NCBI RefSeq assembly: GCF_001112925.1
Contig: NZ_CPYD01000008.1
Coordinates: 124,001-188,000, forward strand
Source: Yersinia nurmii
GTDB taxonomy: Bacteria; Pseudomonadota; Gammaproteobacteria; Enterobacterales; Enterobacteriaceae
DNA: 64,000 nucleotides
Reading direction: 5' to 3'
The notes beneath the pieces were generated by a model. The model saw only the letters and a program-made list of their open reading frames with translations, was not told the origin of the DNA and did no database searches. The first letter of the stretch is position 1. Every line of letters begins with the position of its first letter. Below are positions 18,560 to 27,348 of the stretch, one piece after another. Both the position numbers and the translations under genes were made by a program.

Positions 18560-19561
18560 ATGTCTCATTACGCTATTGCGGTTAATCCGCAGCACCCCGC
18601 CGATTTTATTCAGATCCCGTGGGATCAGCCAACGCCCAATGCTTTCGATCTCTTGGTGGAAGTAAAAGCCGCATCGGTTAATCCGGTCGATACCAAAGTC
18701 CACGCCGGTCTACAGAAAAATGGCTTACAACAGCCGCGAGTACTCGGCTGGGATGCCAGCGGCGTAGTCATTGCCGTAGGTAGCTCGACACAGGGTTTTA
18801 GCGTTGGAGATGAAGTCTGGTATGCCGGTGATCTGACACGTCCTGGCAGCAACGCCACGCATCAGTTGGTCGATGCCCGCATCGTGGCGCATAAACCGAG
18901 TCGCCTGAACTGGGCAGAAGCCGCCGCCATGCCGTTGACCGCATTGACCGCCTGGGAAGGGCTATTTGAGCACCTAAAAATTCAGGAAGCGCCAGCGGGG
19001 AAAACCCTGTTGATCATTGGTGGTGCCGGTGGCGTGGGATCAATGGCGATCTCACTGGCAGCGCTGCGCAGTCAGGTTAAAGTGATCGCCACAGCCTCTA
19101 ATCCAACCTCCGCACGCTGGTGTCTGGATCGCGGCGCGGATCTCACCGTCGATTATCGCGATCTAAAAGGAGAACTGGCCAGTAATGGAATCGAACAGGT
19201 GGATTATATTTTCTGTCTGAATGACACCGACGGTCACTGGGCGGCGATCGGTGATCTCATCGCACCGATGGGCCACATTTGCACCATCGTGGAAAATACA
19301 CAGCCCCTCGATCAAAGCGCGTTGAAACTGAAAAGTGCCGCTCTCCACTGGGAACTGATGTTTACCCGCAGCATGTTCAACACGCCGGATATGGCGCAAC
19401 AGGGAGAAATATTGAAACAGGTCGCTCAATATGTCGACGCAGGAGAACTGCGCGGCACGCTGAGTGAGACTTTACACGGCCTAACGACTGAAAACCTGCA
19501 CGCGGCGCACCAAAAAGTACTGACCGGACGCATGCAGGGCAAGCTGGTTATCGCTTATTAA
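18560..19561 (+). CDS. Zinc-type alcohol dehydrogenase-like / quinone oxidoreductase family protein
   Basis: A 333-residue medium-chain dehydrogenase/reductase. The N-terminal GroES-like fold holds ASVNPVDTKVHAG and LGWDASGVVIAVG; the Rossmann fold holds LLIIGGAGGVGSMA (about 148-161), the NAD(P)-binding glycine motif. The usual structural-zinc cysteines are absent, so it belongs to the quinone-oxidoreductase/ZADH side of the family and probably uses NADPH to reduce an enone or quinone. Substrate unknown. It has AAAAGGAG upstream, is divergent from a LysR gene, and its stop overlaps the nadR stop on the other strand by four bases. Confidence 0.9.
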   Translation: MSHYAIAVNPQHPADFIQIPWDQPTPNAFDLLVEVKAASVNPVDTKVHAGLQKNGLQQPRVLGWDASGVVIAVGSSTQGFSVGDEVWYAGDLTRPGSNATHQLVDARIVAHKPSRLNWAEAAAMPLTALTAWEGLFEHLKIQEAPAGKTLLIIGGAGGVGSMAISLAALRSQVKVIATASNPTSARWCLDRGADLTVDYRDLKGELASNGIEQVDYIFCLNDTDGHWAAIGDLIAPMGHICTIVENTQPLDQSALKLKSAALHWELMFTRSMFNTPDMAQQGEILKQVAQYVDAGELRGTLSETLHGLTTENLHAAHQKVLTGRMQGKLVIAY

Positions 19562-20844
19562 TTATCATTCTGCACACTGTCCCGCTCGCTGATCGGTGAG
19601 CGGGATAATCGCAGCGGATCGGCGGCCAGCAATTGCTGAACCAATTCAACGCAGCGCAGGAAGCGCTCGTCATAGTCTGCCGATTCCACGTGAACATACT
19701 CAACGTTATTGGCCCTCAACATGTCTTGCAGCAGGCTTTGGAAGGATTTCCGATCGGAAGTACTTCCCAGGCTACGTAAACCGTCAGCCACCCACGGAGT
19801 ATTATTCTCCAACAGAATCACCAGATCGAAGCGATACTCATCGATCAATGCCTGCACGAAAGGATGCTCCCGCCCTTCGTATTTCTTACAAAATGCCTGA
19901 GTCGTGACGAAGTCTGTATCGATAAAAGCGACCTTATTGGCGTATTTCACCGCGAAATCCACGTACTGCGCCTGCCCCAAGGCTATTTTGTCGTAATCCG
20001 AGTATTGCAACGCCATCTCATCGCCACCCAAATGGGAAAATACGTAATCCCGCCCGTATTCCCAGGCGCTGGTGGTATTGAATATATTGGCTAATTTATT
20101 CACCAGCGTCGATTTTCCGCTGGATTCGCCGCCGAGGATAGCCACCGTTCGGACAAAGAAGGGTTTGACTTCGGTAGGAATATAATCCCAGTAACGGAAA
20201 GGATCACGGCGAATCTGACGGCCGCTGATCTTCATAAATGAACGCTGCGGATCGATCAGGATGGTTTCGATACCAAATTGTTCGCGATAGCGCGGCGCAT
20301 CCTGACTTTCGCTGGAATAGATAAAACTCGGCACTATACCTTTATCTGCCATAAAGGCTTTTACGCCGCGGCTCCAGACATCCCAACCGTGCGGATAGGG
20401 TTCGATGCCGTGCTCGTCAAATGAGTGAATGCGAATGTTTTTTTGATATTTGAACGTTTGCAGCAGCCAGCGCAAACGGTCACTAACCGTTGGCTGTTGT
20501 GACATGGAGCTGTTCTCGAACAGTTCCCGATCCCGAGGTTCGTCGTGGCACAGAATGATATGCAATTCATCTACTTGGCTACAGGCTCGTTGGATCAAAT
20601 AGATGTGACCGGTATGCAGCGGGTAAAATTTACCAAACACTACGCCCACCTTTTTCTCGCGGCGGGGGAACTCCAATTCAAGAAAACGATGCAGAGCTTC
20701 AAGCTTTTGCGCACTGGGGCTTTTAATTTTATCGTTAAGTAGCTGGCTTAAATATCCTTTGGTCATCCCGCTGGCTTCGGCCACTTGCTGTAACGTGCAG
20801 CCTTTCTGTTTGATTGCCGTTTTTAAATAATCGAACTGCAGCAT
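19558..20844 (-). CDS. nadR: NadR, NAD biosynthesis repressor / NMN adenylyltransferase / nicotinamide riboside kinase
   Basis: Trifunctional regulator of NAD metabolism. An N-terminal helix-turn-helix (about 1-60, QQVAEASGMTKGYLSQLLND) binds NadR boxes; the middle domain (about 60-225) is an NMN adenylyltransferase with GVVFGKFYPLHTGHIYLIQ (HxGH nucleotide site); the C-terminal domain (about 230-410) is a kinase with Walker A GGESSGKSTL. The 428 residues exceed E. coli NadR (about 410) by a short tail. It lies 71 bases downstream of radA. That gap holds an exact NadR operator within a hairpin covering the start codon, suggesting autoregulation (see findings). Confidence 0.96.
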   Translation of the reverse strand: MLQFDYLKTAIKQKGCTLQQVAEASGMTKGYLSQLLNDKIKSPSAQKLEALHRFLELEFPRREKKVGVVFGKFYPLHTGHIYLIQRACSQVDELHIILCHDEPRDRELFENSSMSQQPTVSDRLRWLLQTFKYQKNIRIHSFDEHGIEPYPHGWDVWSRGVKAFMADKGIVPSFIYSSESQDAPRYREQFGIETILIDPQRSFMKISGRQIRRDPFRYWDYIPTEVKPFFVRTVAILGGESSGKSTLVNKLANIFNTTSAWEYGRDYVFSHLGGDEMALQYSDYDKIALGQAQYVDFAVKYANKVAFIDTDFVTTQAFCKKYEGREHPFVQALIDEYRFDLVILLENNTPWVADGLRSLGSTSDRKSFQSLLQDMLRANNVEYVHVESADYDERFLRCVELVQQLLAADPLRLSRSPISERDSVQNDN

Positions 20845-20891
20845 ACTGCCTCCTGTTTAGCACGCTAAACAAAAATAACACAGTATGCTGC
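20838..20891 (-). promoter_or_regulatory. NadR operator nested in an inverted repeat at the nadR start
   Basis: TGTTTAGCACGCTAAACA (20854-20871) is an exact NadR box (TGTTTA-N6-TAAACA). It is flanked by an 11-bp perfect inverted repeat, GCAGCATACTG (20838-20848) and CAGTATGCTGC (20881-20891). In the nadR mRNA the outer stem contains the AUG and second codon, and the GGAGG Shine-Dalgarno (20849-20853) lies in the internal loop. The sequence facts are direct; repression and translational control are inferred. Confidence 0.8.
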
Positions 20892-20915
20892 TCAAACAAC
20901 ACGACTAAATGCAGC

Positions 20916-22298
20916 TTAGAGATCCTCTAAAACCGCCAGCGCGTCGGCCAGTTTTTTCACACCAAATACCTGCATATTCGGCAGAGGCTTCTTCGGCATG
21001 TTGGCGTGCGGCACGATGGCTCGTTTAAAACCGTGCTTCGCCGCTTCGGAAATTCGCTCCTGACCACTGGGCACCGGGCGAATCTCACCGGCCAATCCGA
21101 CTTCACCAAATACCACTAAATCCTGTGGTAAAGGCCGATCCCGCAAGCTGGATACCAATGACATTAATAACGCCAAATCGGCGCTGGTTTCCGTCACTTT
21201 TACCCCACCTACCACGTTAACGAAAACATCCTGATCCGACATTTGAAGGCCGCCGTGACGGTGTAAAACCGCCAGCAAGATAGCCAGTCGATTCTGTTCC
21301 AATCCTACCGCTACTCGCCGCGGATTCGACATCATCGAATGATCCACCAGCGCTTGAATCTCAACCAATAGCGGGCGTGTCCCTTCCCACACCACCATCA
21401 CCGAACTACCCGCAGTGACTTCATCACCCCGGCTGAGGAAAATAGCCGATGGATTACTGACTTCACGTAGCCCTTGTTCCGTCATAGCAAAAACGCCCAA
21501 CTCATTCACCGCGCCAAAGCGGTTTTTGTGGCTGCGAAGAGTACGGAAGCGGGAATCGCCGTCGCCATCCAACATCACCGAACAGTCGATACAGTGTTCC
21601 AACACTTTCGGGCCGGCCAGCGAGCCGTCTTTAGTCACATGACCGACCATCACTATCGCCACGCCGCGTGTTTTTGCAAAGCGAGTGAGATAAGCGGCAG
21701 TTTCGCGCACCTGCGCCACGCTACCGGGAGAGGACTGAATATCGGCCATATGCATCACCTGAATGGAATCAATCACCATCAGCTTAGGCTGTTCTTGCTC
21801 GGCAATCAGGCAAATCTGCTCAATGCTAGTTTCTGATAGCATATTCAGATTACCGGTGGGCAAACCAAGTCGATGCGCTCGCATCGCCACCTGCTGTAGC
21901 GATTCCTCACCGGTGACATACAGGGTTTTCATGCCTTCAGATAGCTTGCACAATACTTGCAACAGCAGGGTACTTTTCCCCGCGCCGGGGTTACCACCAA
22001 TCAGAATGGCACTACCGGGTACCACACCACCGCCCAACACCCGATCAAACTCTAGGAAGCCGGTGGTGAAACGCGGCAGCGCCTCCAGACTGATATCTGA
22101 CAGCTTTTGTACCCGACTGATACCCGCCTCGCCCGCGTAGCCACCGAGGCGATCGTTACGCGAAGAAGGCGTTGCCGCAGCCAGACGCACTTCGGTAATG
22201 GTATTCCAGGCGTTACAGGCACTGCACTGCCCCTGCCAGCGCGGATAATCTGCGCCGCACTCATTACAAACAAATGCGCGTTTTGGTGCTTTAGCCAC
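20916..22298 (-). CDS. radA: RadA, DNA recombination/repair branch-migration ATPase
   Basis: RecA-related protein that promotes branch migration of recombination intermediates. In 460 residues: C4 zinc finger CNECG...CSACNAW (about 11-32), RecA-like ATPase with Walker A GGNPGAGKST (about 102-111), the diagnostic KNRFG motif (about 260-264), and a C-terminal Lon-protease-like domain (about 300-460, without protease function). Length and motifs match the family. It lies between serB and nadR on the minus strand, 130 bases after the serB stop. Confidence 0.97.
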   Translation of the reverse strand: MAKAPKRAFVCNECGADYPRWQGQCSACNAWNTITEVRLAAATPSSRNDRLGGYAGEAGISRVQKLSDISLEALPRFTTGFLEFDRVLGGGVVPGSAILIGGNPGAGKSTLLLQVLCKLSEGMKTLYVTGEESLQQVAMRAHRLGLPTGNLNMLSETSIEQICLIAEQEQPKLMVIDSIQVMHMADIQSSPGSVAQVRETAAYLTRFAKTRGVAIVMVGHVTKDGSLAGPKVLEHCIDCSVMLDGDGDSRFRTLRSHKNRFGAVNELGVFAMTEQGLREVSNPSAIFLSRGDEVTAGSSVMVVWEGTRPLLVEIQALVDHSMMSNPRRVAVGLEQNRLAILLAVLHRHGGLQMSDQDVFVNVVGGVKVTETSADLALLMSLVSSLRDRPLPQDLVVFGEVGLAGEIRPVPSGQERISEAAKHGFKRAIVPHANMPKKPLPNMQVFGVKKLADALAVLEDL

Positions 22299-22428
22299 GT
22301 CTTTTCCTCTGTCTTACGATCTCACAATAAATTGAAAGTTTAATAGGCTTGAGCGTTGTAACCGCCTATTTTTCTACGGTTTACTGGCGTGATGGCAAAC
22401 TGCGCGATCACGCCAGAAACGTAGGGAA

Positions 22429-23406
22429 TTAGCGTTCTTCGTGCTTCAGACTGCCGCTTAGAATACACAGCACGCTCATCAAATCACCGTGCCGAATCGC
22501 CACTTTCGCTTTAGCATAAACCTTAGGCTTAGCATGGAACGCCAGACCTAAACCGGCAGCCTGCATCATTTTCAGATCGTTGGCACCGTCGCCGATGGCA
22601 ATGGTTTGCTGAATCGGAATAGACAGTTTTTCCGCCAGTTTAATCAGTGTGTCGGCTTTGTATTGCGCATCGACAATCGGGCCAAGCACCTGACCGGTTA
22701 GTTTGCCGTCACGGATTTCCAGCTCATTGGCAGCTACCGCGTCCAGATGCAGCTTATCCCGCAGATATTCCGCATAATAAGTGAATCCACCAGAAGCGAT
22801 AGCCACATGCCAATTCAGCGCCTGCAATTTCTTCACGAGCGTGACCAAACCCGGCATCAGCGGCAAAGTATCTCGTACCTGTTTCAGAATATTGGCATCA
22901 GCGCCTTTCAGCGTACCTACCCGCTGACGCAGGCTGGCAGAGAAATCCAGTTCCCCTTGCATTGCTCGCTCGGTTACAGCCGCCACTTCGTCGCCTACGC
23001 CGGCTAACTTGGCTATTTCATCAATACATTCGATTTGAATAGCCGTGGAATCCATATCCATAACCAATAAACCCGGCGTACGCAAATGAGGAATTGCGCC
23101 TAGCGGAGCCACATCGAGTCCGCTTTCGTCCGCCAGCGTTTTAATCCGCGGTGTCAGGCTACCAGCCAGACGAATCACCTGATAGTCATCGACGCACCAA
23201 GCGGAGACAATCACCATCGCCGCGCCCAAACGGCGTTGAAAATCGGTAATACGTTGCTTATCCAGCTTTCTGCCGTACAACAGCCAACCCGTATGGCCCG
23301 CACGATAATCCAGCGGCATGACCTCATCACCACTCAAAGAAAGCGGCAAACCGGGCCACTGATAAATCTCCGCGGGGAGATCGCAATAGGTCAGACTATT
23401 TGACAT
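22429..23406 (-). CDS. serB: SerB, phosphoserine phosphatase
   Basis: Last step of serine synthesis: phosphoserine to serine. HAD-superfamily enzyme of 325 residues, the usual length. The nucleophile motif is VMDMDSTAI (about 115-123); other HAD motifs are VAIASGGFTYYAE (motif II, about 205) and IAIGDGANDLKMM (motif IV, about 268-280). The N-terminal about 100 residues form the ACT-like extension of enterobacterial SerB. It is divergent from smp; the shared upstream region carries an ERIC element. Confidence 0.96.
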   Translation of the reverse strand: MSNSLTYCDLPAEIYQWPGLPLSLSGDEVMPLDYRAGHTGWLLYGRKLDKQRITDFQRRLGAAMVIVSAWCVDDYQVIRLAGSLTPRIKTLADESGLDVAPLGAIPHLRTPGLLVMDMDSTAIQIECIDEIAKLAGVGDEVAAVTERAMQGELDFSASLRQRVGTLKGADANILKQVRDTLPLMPGLVTLVKKLQALNWHVAIASGGFTYYAEYLRDKLHLDAVAANELEIRDGKLTGQVLGPIVDAQYKADTLIKLAEKLSIPIQQTIAIGDGANDLKMMQAAGLGLAFHAKPKVYAKAKVAIRHGDLMSVLCILSGSLKHEER

Positions 23407-23440
23407 GAAAAGCTCCTGTAGAAACCCAGAATCGGCAATA

Positions 23441-23602
23441 TATACCCAATAGCTTCACATCACAGCAAAGCTGCAATATAAGCCCAATAATTTCTCGTTG
23501 CGGCTAGGCGGCAACTGAGCGAATACCCAGGAGCTTAGTCCACTAAGTGACTGGGGTGAGCAAAAGCAGCCAATACCGCAGCAGCGAGAAAGATGAAGGG
23601 TA
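23441..23602. repeat. ERIC (enterobacterial repetitive intergenic consensus) element, enlarged
   Basis: The core AATACCCAGGAGCTTAG and AAGTGACTGGGGTGAGC closely resemble the two classic ERIC primer sites (recalled from the ERIC1R/ERIC2 primers). The element is bounded by TATACCC (23441) and GGGTA (23602) as inverted ends. At about 162 bp it is longer than the typical 127 bp, with extra sequence in the left half. It occupies most of the serB-smp divergent intergenic region. Confidence 0.8.
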
Positions 23603-23677
23603 AAAACGATGCATCAAGCTATCCTATCGCCCTTGCTTCTGGCAACATAAAGTCATCAAAACGCGTAAGGAACCTGC

Positions 23678-24388
23678 ATGGCCCGGGCTAAATTAAAATT
23701 TCGACTGCATCGCACTGCTATCGTACTGATTTGTCTAGCTTTGCTTGTACTGCTTATGCAAGGCGCATCTTATTTCAGCCTCAGCCACCAATTGGCACGC
23801 TCCGAACAGGTGGAAGAGCTGGCGAAAACGCTGGCGAAACAGGTGGCTTTTAGCCTGTCACCGATTATGGATAGCAACAATGACGACGTGGATAGCCAGA
23901 AGGTCGATGAAGTCCTGAAACAGTTGACGCAGGCTAGCCGCATACTGGATGCCAGTGTGTACTTGATTGACGGCACTTTGGTCGCGGATTCTGGAGAAAA
24001 AGTCAAAGTGCGTGATCGGTTAGCGCTGGACGGCAAGCGCCCCGGCAGTTATTTCAATCATCAGATTGTGGAGATGATTCCCGGCAAGAACGGGCCTAGC
24101 GGCTTTTTGCGCATGACTTTGGATACCCACGTACTGGCAACCGAATCCAAGCAGGTGGATAACACCACCAACTTACTGCGTTTAATGATTTTGGTCGCGC
24201 TGGCGGTCGGTATTATTCTGGCCAGAACCTTATTACAACATCGCCGTAGCCGCTGGCAACAATCCCCTTATCTGCTCACGGCCAATACGCCAGTAGAAGA
24301 AGACAGCGAATCAGGGGAATCATCCGATGCGGATTCAACTGCCAGCAAATCTACGGAAAGAACCGAGGGATCGCAGGACAAAAAGTAG
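23678..24388 (+). CDS. smp: Smp (YtjB) membrane protein
   Basis: A 236-residue inner-membrane protein of the Smp/YtjB (virulence factor SrfB-unrelated, hemolysin-regulator-like) family with no settled function. Transmembrane helix about 12-34 (AIVLICLALLVLLMQGASYF), a periplasmic domain about 35-165 with conserved VRDRLALDGKRPGSYFNHQI and QIVEMIPGKNGPSGFLRMTL, and a second helix about 167-185. The C-terminal tail is acidic and serine-rich. Position beside serB is conserved in enterobacteria. AAGGAA precedes the ATG. The E. coli neighbour lplA is absent downstream. Confidence 0.9.
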   Translation: MARAKLKFRLHRTAIVLICLALLVLLMQGASYFSLSHQLARSEQVEELAKTLAKQVAFSLSPIMDSNNDDVDSQKVDEVLKQLTQASRILDASVYLIDGTLVADSGEKVKVRDRLALDGKRPGSYFNHQIVEMIPGKNGPSGFLRMTLDTHVLATESKQVDNTTNLLRLMILVALAVGIILARTLLQHRRSRWQQSPYLLTANTPVEEDSESGESSDADSTASKSTERTEGSQDKK

Positions 24389-24441
24389 GTTCAGGCCATG
24401 CGTTTGATACGTGGCGTTTGTGAAGCAAATTTTTCCTGTAC

Positions 24442-25066
24442 TTAGCAAGCTATCGCTTTGAATTCCGAGTTGATATCAATAGATAGGGTAATATCTGGAA
24501 CCTGTTGCCGCATATTACCGGTGCTCGCCGGAGCAAATGCCAGAGGCAACATATCGTAGATAGGCACCAAAGATAACGGCCAATTCCTAGAATGCTAGAA
24601 AGATAGATTCCCTTGATGCGCATCGGTATTTGCTATTAAGACGCCAAATGCGCACGCTATGCAAAACCGAACTAAGGTTTCGGCACTAATCAACCCTTTC
24701 TCCGCTAGCTCTTTGCATACTTTTGAGCAACTGGACGTTGGCATACCGATAAATCCCGCGTTTACCACCGCCAGCGATACCATGCCCATACGCCCGCGTT
24801 GACCGTTCCACGTCTAAAAAGGTCTGTTTGCCCTGATTACGAAAAACGCGGCTGACCACCGCCGAATATCCGGCACAGCAGGTAAACTTGGGCTGCTCCC
24901 CTCTTGCCGATGATCCGACTATTTCACCCGCCAATGCCATTTAGGGCAGCTTAGTATAGCGCTGAGGCTTATCCATTGGTTGAATAGGTGCTACATCCGA
25001 TTTGTCTAACCAACGCTGATAGCTTTCCTACCCGAGAAGAATATTGCTATACATATCATCTGCCAT
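24442..25066 (-). pseudogene. yjjJ: Decayed yjjJ (HipA-like kinase/toxin homologue)
   Basis: Minus-strand remnants align in order with the C-terminal half of YjjJ-type HipA-like proteins. Segment one holds DKPQRYTKLP, a stop, then MALAGEIVGSSARGEQPKFT and QGKQTFLDVERSTR; an internal stretch is missing between the last two. A frameshift near 24800 leads to RMGMVSLAVV and the kinase loop FGVLIANTDAHQGNLSF, which ends in TAG. After that stop, in the same frame, comes LVPIYDMLPLAFAPA. There are at least three in-frame stops, one frameshift, and no N-terminal half. Synteny (between deoD and smp) fits yjjJ. It is almost certainly non-functional. Confidence 0.82.
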
Positions 25067-25190
25067 ACGAGAGAGAGCAATAAGAATGATGAATAAATTT
25101 ATAGCTCTAATAATATGATATATAAAGAAATGAGAATAAAACGGTGCAGAATAGTGAATAGAAAGAAAAAGAGAAACAGAGAGTTTGGAT

Positions 25191-25221
25191 AAAAAAAGAG
25201 CCGCAGCGGAGTGTGCGGCTC
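25191..25221 (-). terminator. deo operon terminator
   Basis: On the minus strand GAGCCGCA (25214-25221) pairs with TGCGGCTC (25198-25205), followed by seven T. It starts 24 bases after the deoD stop and ends the deoCABD operon. Confidence 0.93.
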
Positions 25222-25244
25222 AGAAAAAATAATAGCCTAGGCTA

Positions 25245-25964
25245 TTACTCTTTATCGCCCAGCAGAACAGATTCCAACGCAATTTCGATCATGTCGTTGA
25301 AGGTCGTTTGACGTTCTTCTGCGGTGGTTTGCTCACCGGTACGGATATGGTCAGAAACGGTACAGATAGTCAGCGCTTTTGCACCGAACTCTGCCGCTAC
25401 GCCGTAGATACCGGCAGCTTCCATTTCCACGCCCAAAATGCCATATTTTTCCATTACATCAAACATTTGTGGGTCTGGTGTATAGAATAAATCAGCGGAG
25501 AAAATGTTACCGACGCGTGCTGGAACACCTTTGGCTTTCGCTGCGTCAACAGCGTTACGCACCATATCGAAATCAGCGATAGCCGCGTAATCGTGATCTT
25601 TAAAACGCAGACGGTTAACTTTTGAATCGGTGCAGGCACCCATACCAATCACAACGTCACGCAATTTTACATCGTTACGCACTGCGCCACATGACCCCAC
25701 GCGAATGATTTTTTTCACGCCGAAATCGGTGATCAGTTCTTTTGCGTAGATTGAGCAGGATGGAATACCCATACCGTGACCCATTACCGAGATCTTGCGG
25801 CCTTTATAAGTACCGGTGAACCCCAGCATGCCACGCACATTGTTAACCTGACGCACGTCTTGCAGGAAGGTTTCTGCGATAAATTTTGCACGCAGCGGGT
25901 CCCCTGGCATCAGGACAACGTCAGCAAAATCACCCATTTCAGCATTGATATGTGGCGTAGCCAT
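25245..25964 (-). CDS. deoD: DeoD, purine-nucleoside phosphorylase
   Basis: Phosphorolyses purine (deoxy)nucleosides to the base and (deoxy)ribose 1-phosphate. The 239 residues equal the hexameric bacterial enzyme. Motifs: [20 protein letters not shown] at the N-terminus with the active-site His4, [24 protein letters not shown], and [15 protein letters not shown] plus TVSDHI (catalytic Asp about 205). Last gene of deoCABD, 75 bases after deoB. Confidence 0.98.
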   Translation of the reverse strand: MATPHINAEMGDFADVVLMPGDPLRAKFIAETFLQDVRQVNNVRGMLGFTGTYKGRKISVMGHGMGIPSCSIYAKELITDFGVKKIIRVGSCGAVRNDVKLRDVVIGMGACTDSKVNRLRFKDHDYAAIADFDMVRNAVDAAKAKGVPARVGNIFSADLFYTPDPQMFDVMEKYGILGVEMEAAGIYGVAAEFGAKALTICTVSDHIRTGEQTTAEERQTTFNDMIEIALESVLLGDKE

Positions 25965-26039
25965 AATTATTTTCCTTATAAATCAAAATATTAAATAAAA
26001 TTACCGGTCGGGCCGCCATGAACGGTCTGACGCAGATAA

Positions 26040-27263
26040 TCAAAACATGGGTTTGCCGTAATCCATCGGTGACAAATCAAAATATTTCGCGACAGTCTGG
26101 CCGATGTCGGCGAAAGTATCGCGATGACCGAGAGAACCCGGTTTCACTTTTGGACCGTAAACCAGCACTGGAATGTGCTCACGGGTGTGATCGGTACCCG
26201 GCCAGGTTGGATCGCAACCGTGGTCCGCGGTGAAGATGATAATGTCGTCATCTTTCACCAGTTCTAGCAATTCTGGCAAGCGGCGATCGAACAGTTCCAG
26301 CGCCGCGGCATAACCTGCCACATCGCGGCGGTGACCGTAAGATGAGTCGAAATCTACGAAGTTGGTAAAGACGATGGTGTTATCGCCCGCTTTCTTCACT
26401 TCTTCCAAAGTAGCGTCGAATAAAGCATCAATACCGGTAGCTTTGACTTTGTGAGTAATCCCCACGTGTGCGTAAATATCGGCGATTTTGCCGATCGAAA
26501 CCACTTCACCTTGCTTCTCATCAACCAGCTTTTTCAAAATGGTTGGCGCTGGCGGCTCAACGGCCAGATCGTGGCGGTTACCAGTACGCTGGAAGTTACC
26601 CGGTTTATCGCCGATAAACGGGCGAGCGATAACGCGGCCAATGTTGTAGCCGCCTTCGGTTAACTCTTCACGAGCGATTTCACACAGCTCATACAGACGA
26701 TCTAAACCGAAAGTTTCTTCGTGGCAAGCAATCTGGAAAACCGAGTCAGCGGAGGTATAGAAAATCGGCTTGCCGGTTTTCATATGTTCTTCGCCCAACT
26801 GATCCAGAATTACAGTACCGGATGAATGGCAGTTTCCTAGGTAGCCTGGCAGGTTGGCACGCTTAACCAATTTATCCAGCAATTCCTGCGGGAAACTGTT
26901 CTCAACGTCGCTGAAATAGCCCCAATCAAACAGAACGGGCACACCTGCAATTTCCCAGTGGCCTGACGGAGTGTCTTTACCGGAAGATAATTCGCTGGCG
27001 TAAGCATAGGCGCCAATGATGTCAGCATCTTTATCCAGGCCCACAGGGAAAGTACCGCAGGATTCCTCAGCGGCTTTACCTAGACCCAAACGGCTCAGGT
27101 TCGGCAACGTCAGCGGGCCTTTGCGCCCAATATCAGCTTCACCACGGGCACAGGCTTCAGCGATGTGGCCGAGGGTGTTGGCACCTTCATCGTTAAACTT
27201 GCCAGCATCAGCGCTAGCACCGATACCAAATGAGTCTAATACCATAATAAATGTACGTTTCAT
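26040..27263 (-). CDS. deoB: DeoB, phosphopentomutase
   Basis: Converts (deoxy)ribose 1-phosphate to 5-phosphate. An alkaline-phosphatase-superfamily metalloenzyme of 407 residues with this start, exactly the E. coli length; a longer ORF to 27308 is not supported. The metal and phosphorylated-threonine region [13 protein letters not shown] (about 90-102), [25 protein letters not shown] and [19 protein letters not shown] are intact. The mRNA reads AGGAGAAA before tandem ATGs, and a 6-bp perfect hairpin (27275-27288) abuts the Shine-Dalgarno, which could modulate translation. Confidence 0.97.
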   Translation of the reverse strand: MKRTFIMVLDSFGIGASADAGKFNDEGANTLGHIAEACARGEADIGRKGPLTLPNLSRLGLGKAAEESCGTFPVGLDKDADIIGAYAYASELSSGKDTPSGHWEIAGVPVLFDWGYFSDVENSFPQELLDKLVKRANLPGYLGNCHSSGTVILDQLGEEHMKTGKPIFYTSADSVFQIACHEETFGLDRLYELCEIAREELTEGGYNIGRVIARPFIGDKPGNFQRTGNRHDLAVEPPAPTILKKLVDEKQGEVVSIGKIADIYAHVGITHKVKATGIDALFDATLEEVKKAGDNTIVFTNFVDFDSSYGHRRDVAGYAAALELFDRRLPELLELVKDDDIIIFTADHGCDPTWPGTDHTREHIPVLVYGPKVKPGSLGHRDTFADIGQTVAKYFDLSPMDYGKPMF

Positions 27264-27348
27264 CATTTTCTCCTGCGTGAACTCACGCTGTGGGAGCAGC
27301 ACGGCCAACAGGCCTTACTGCGCCAAATTCGTAGTGAATAAATCAAGC

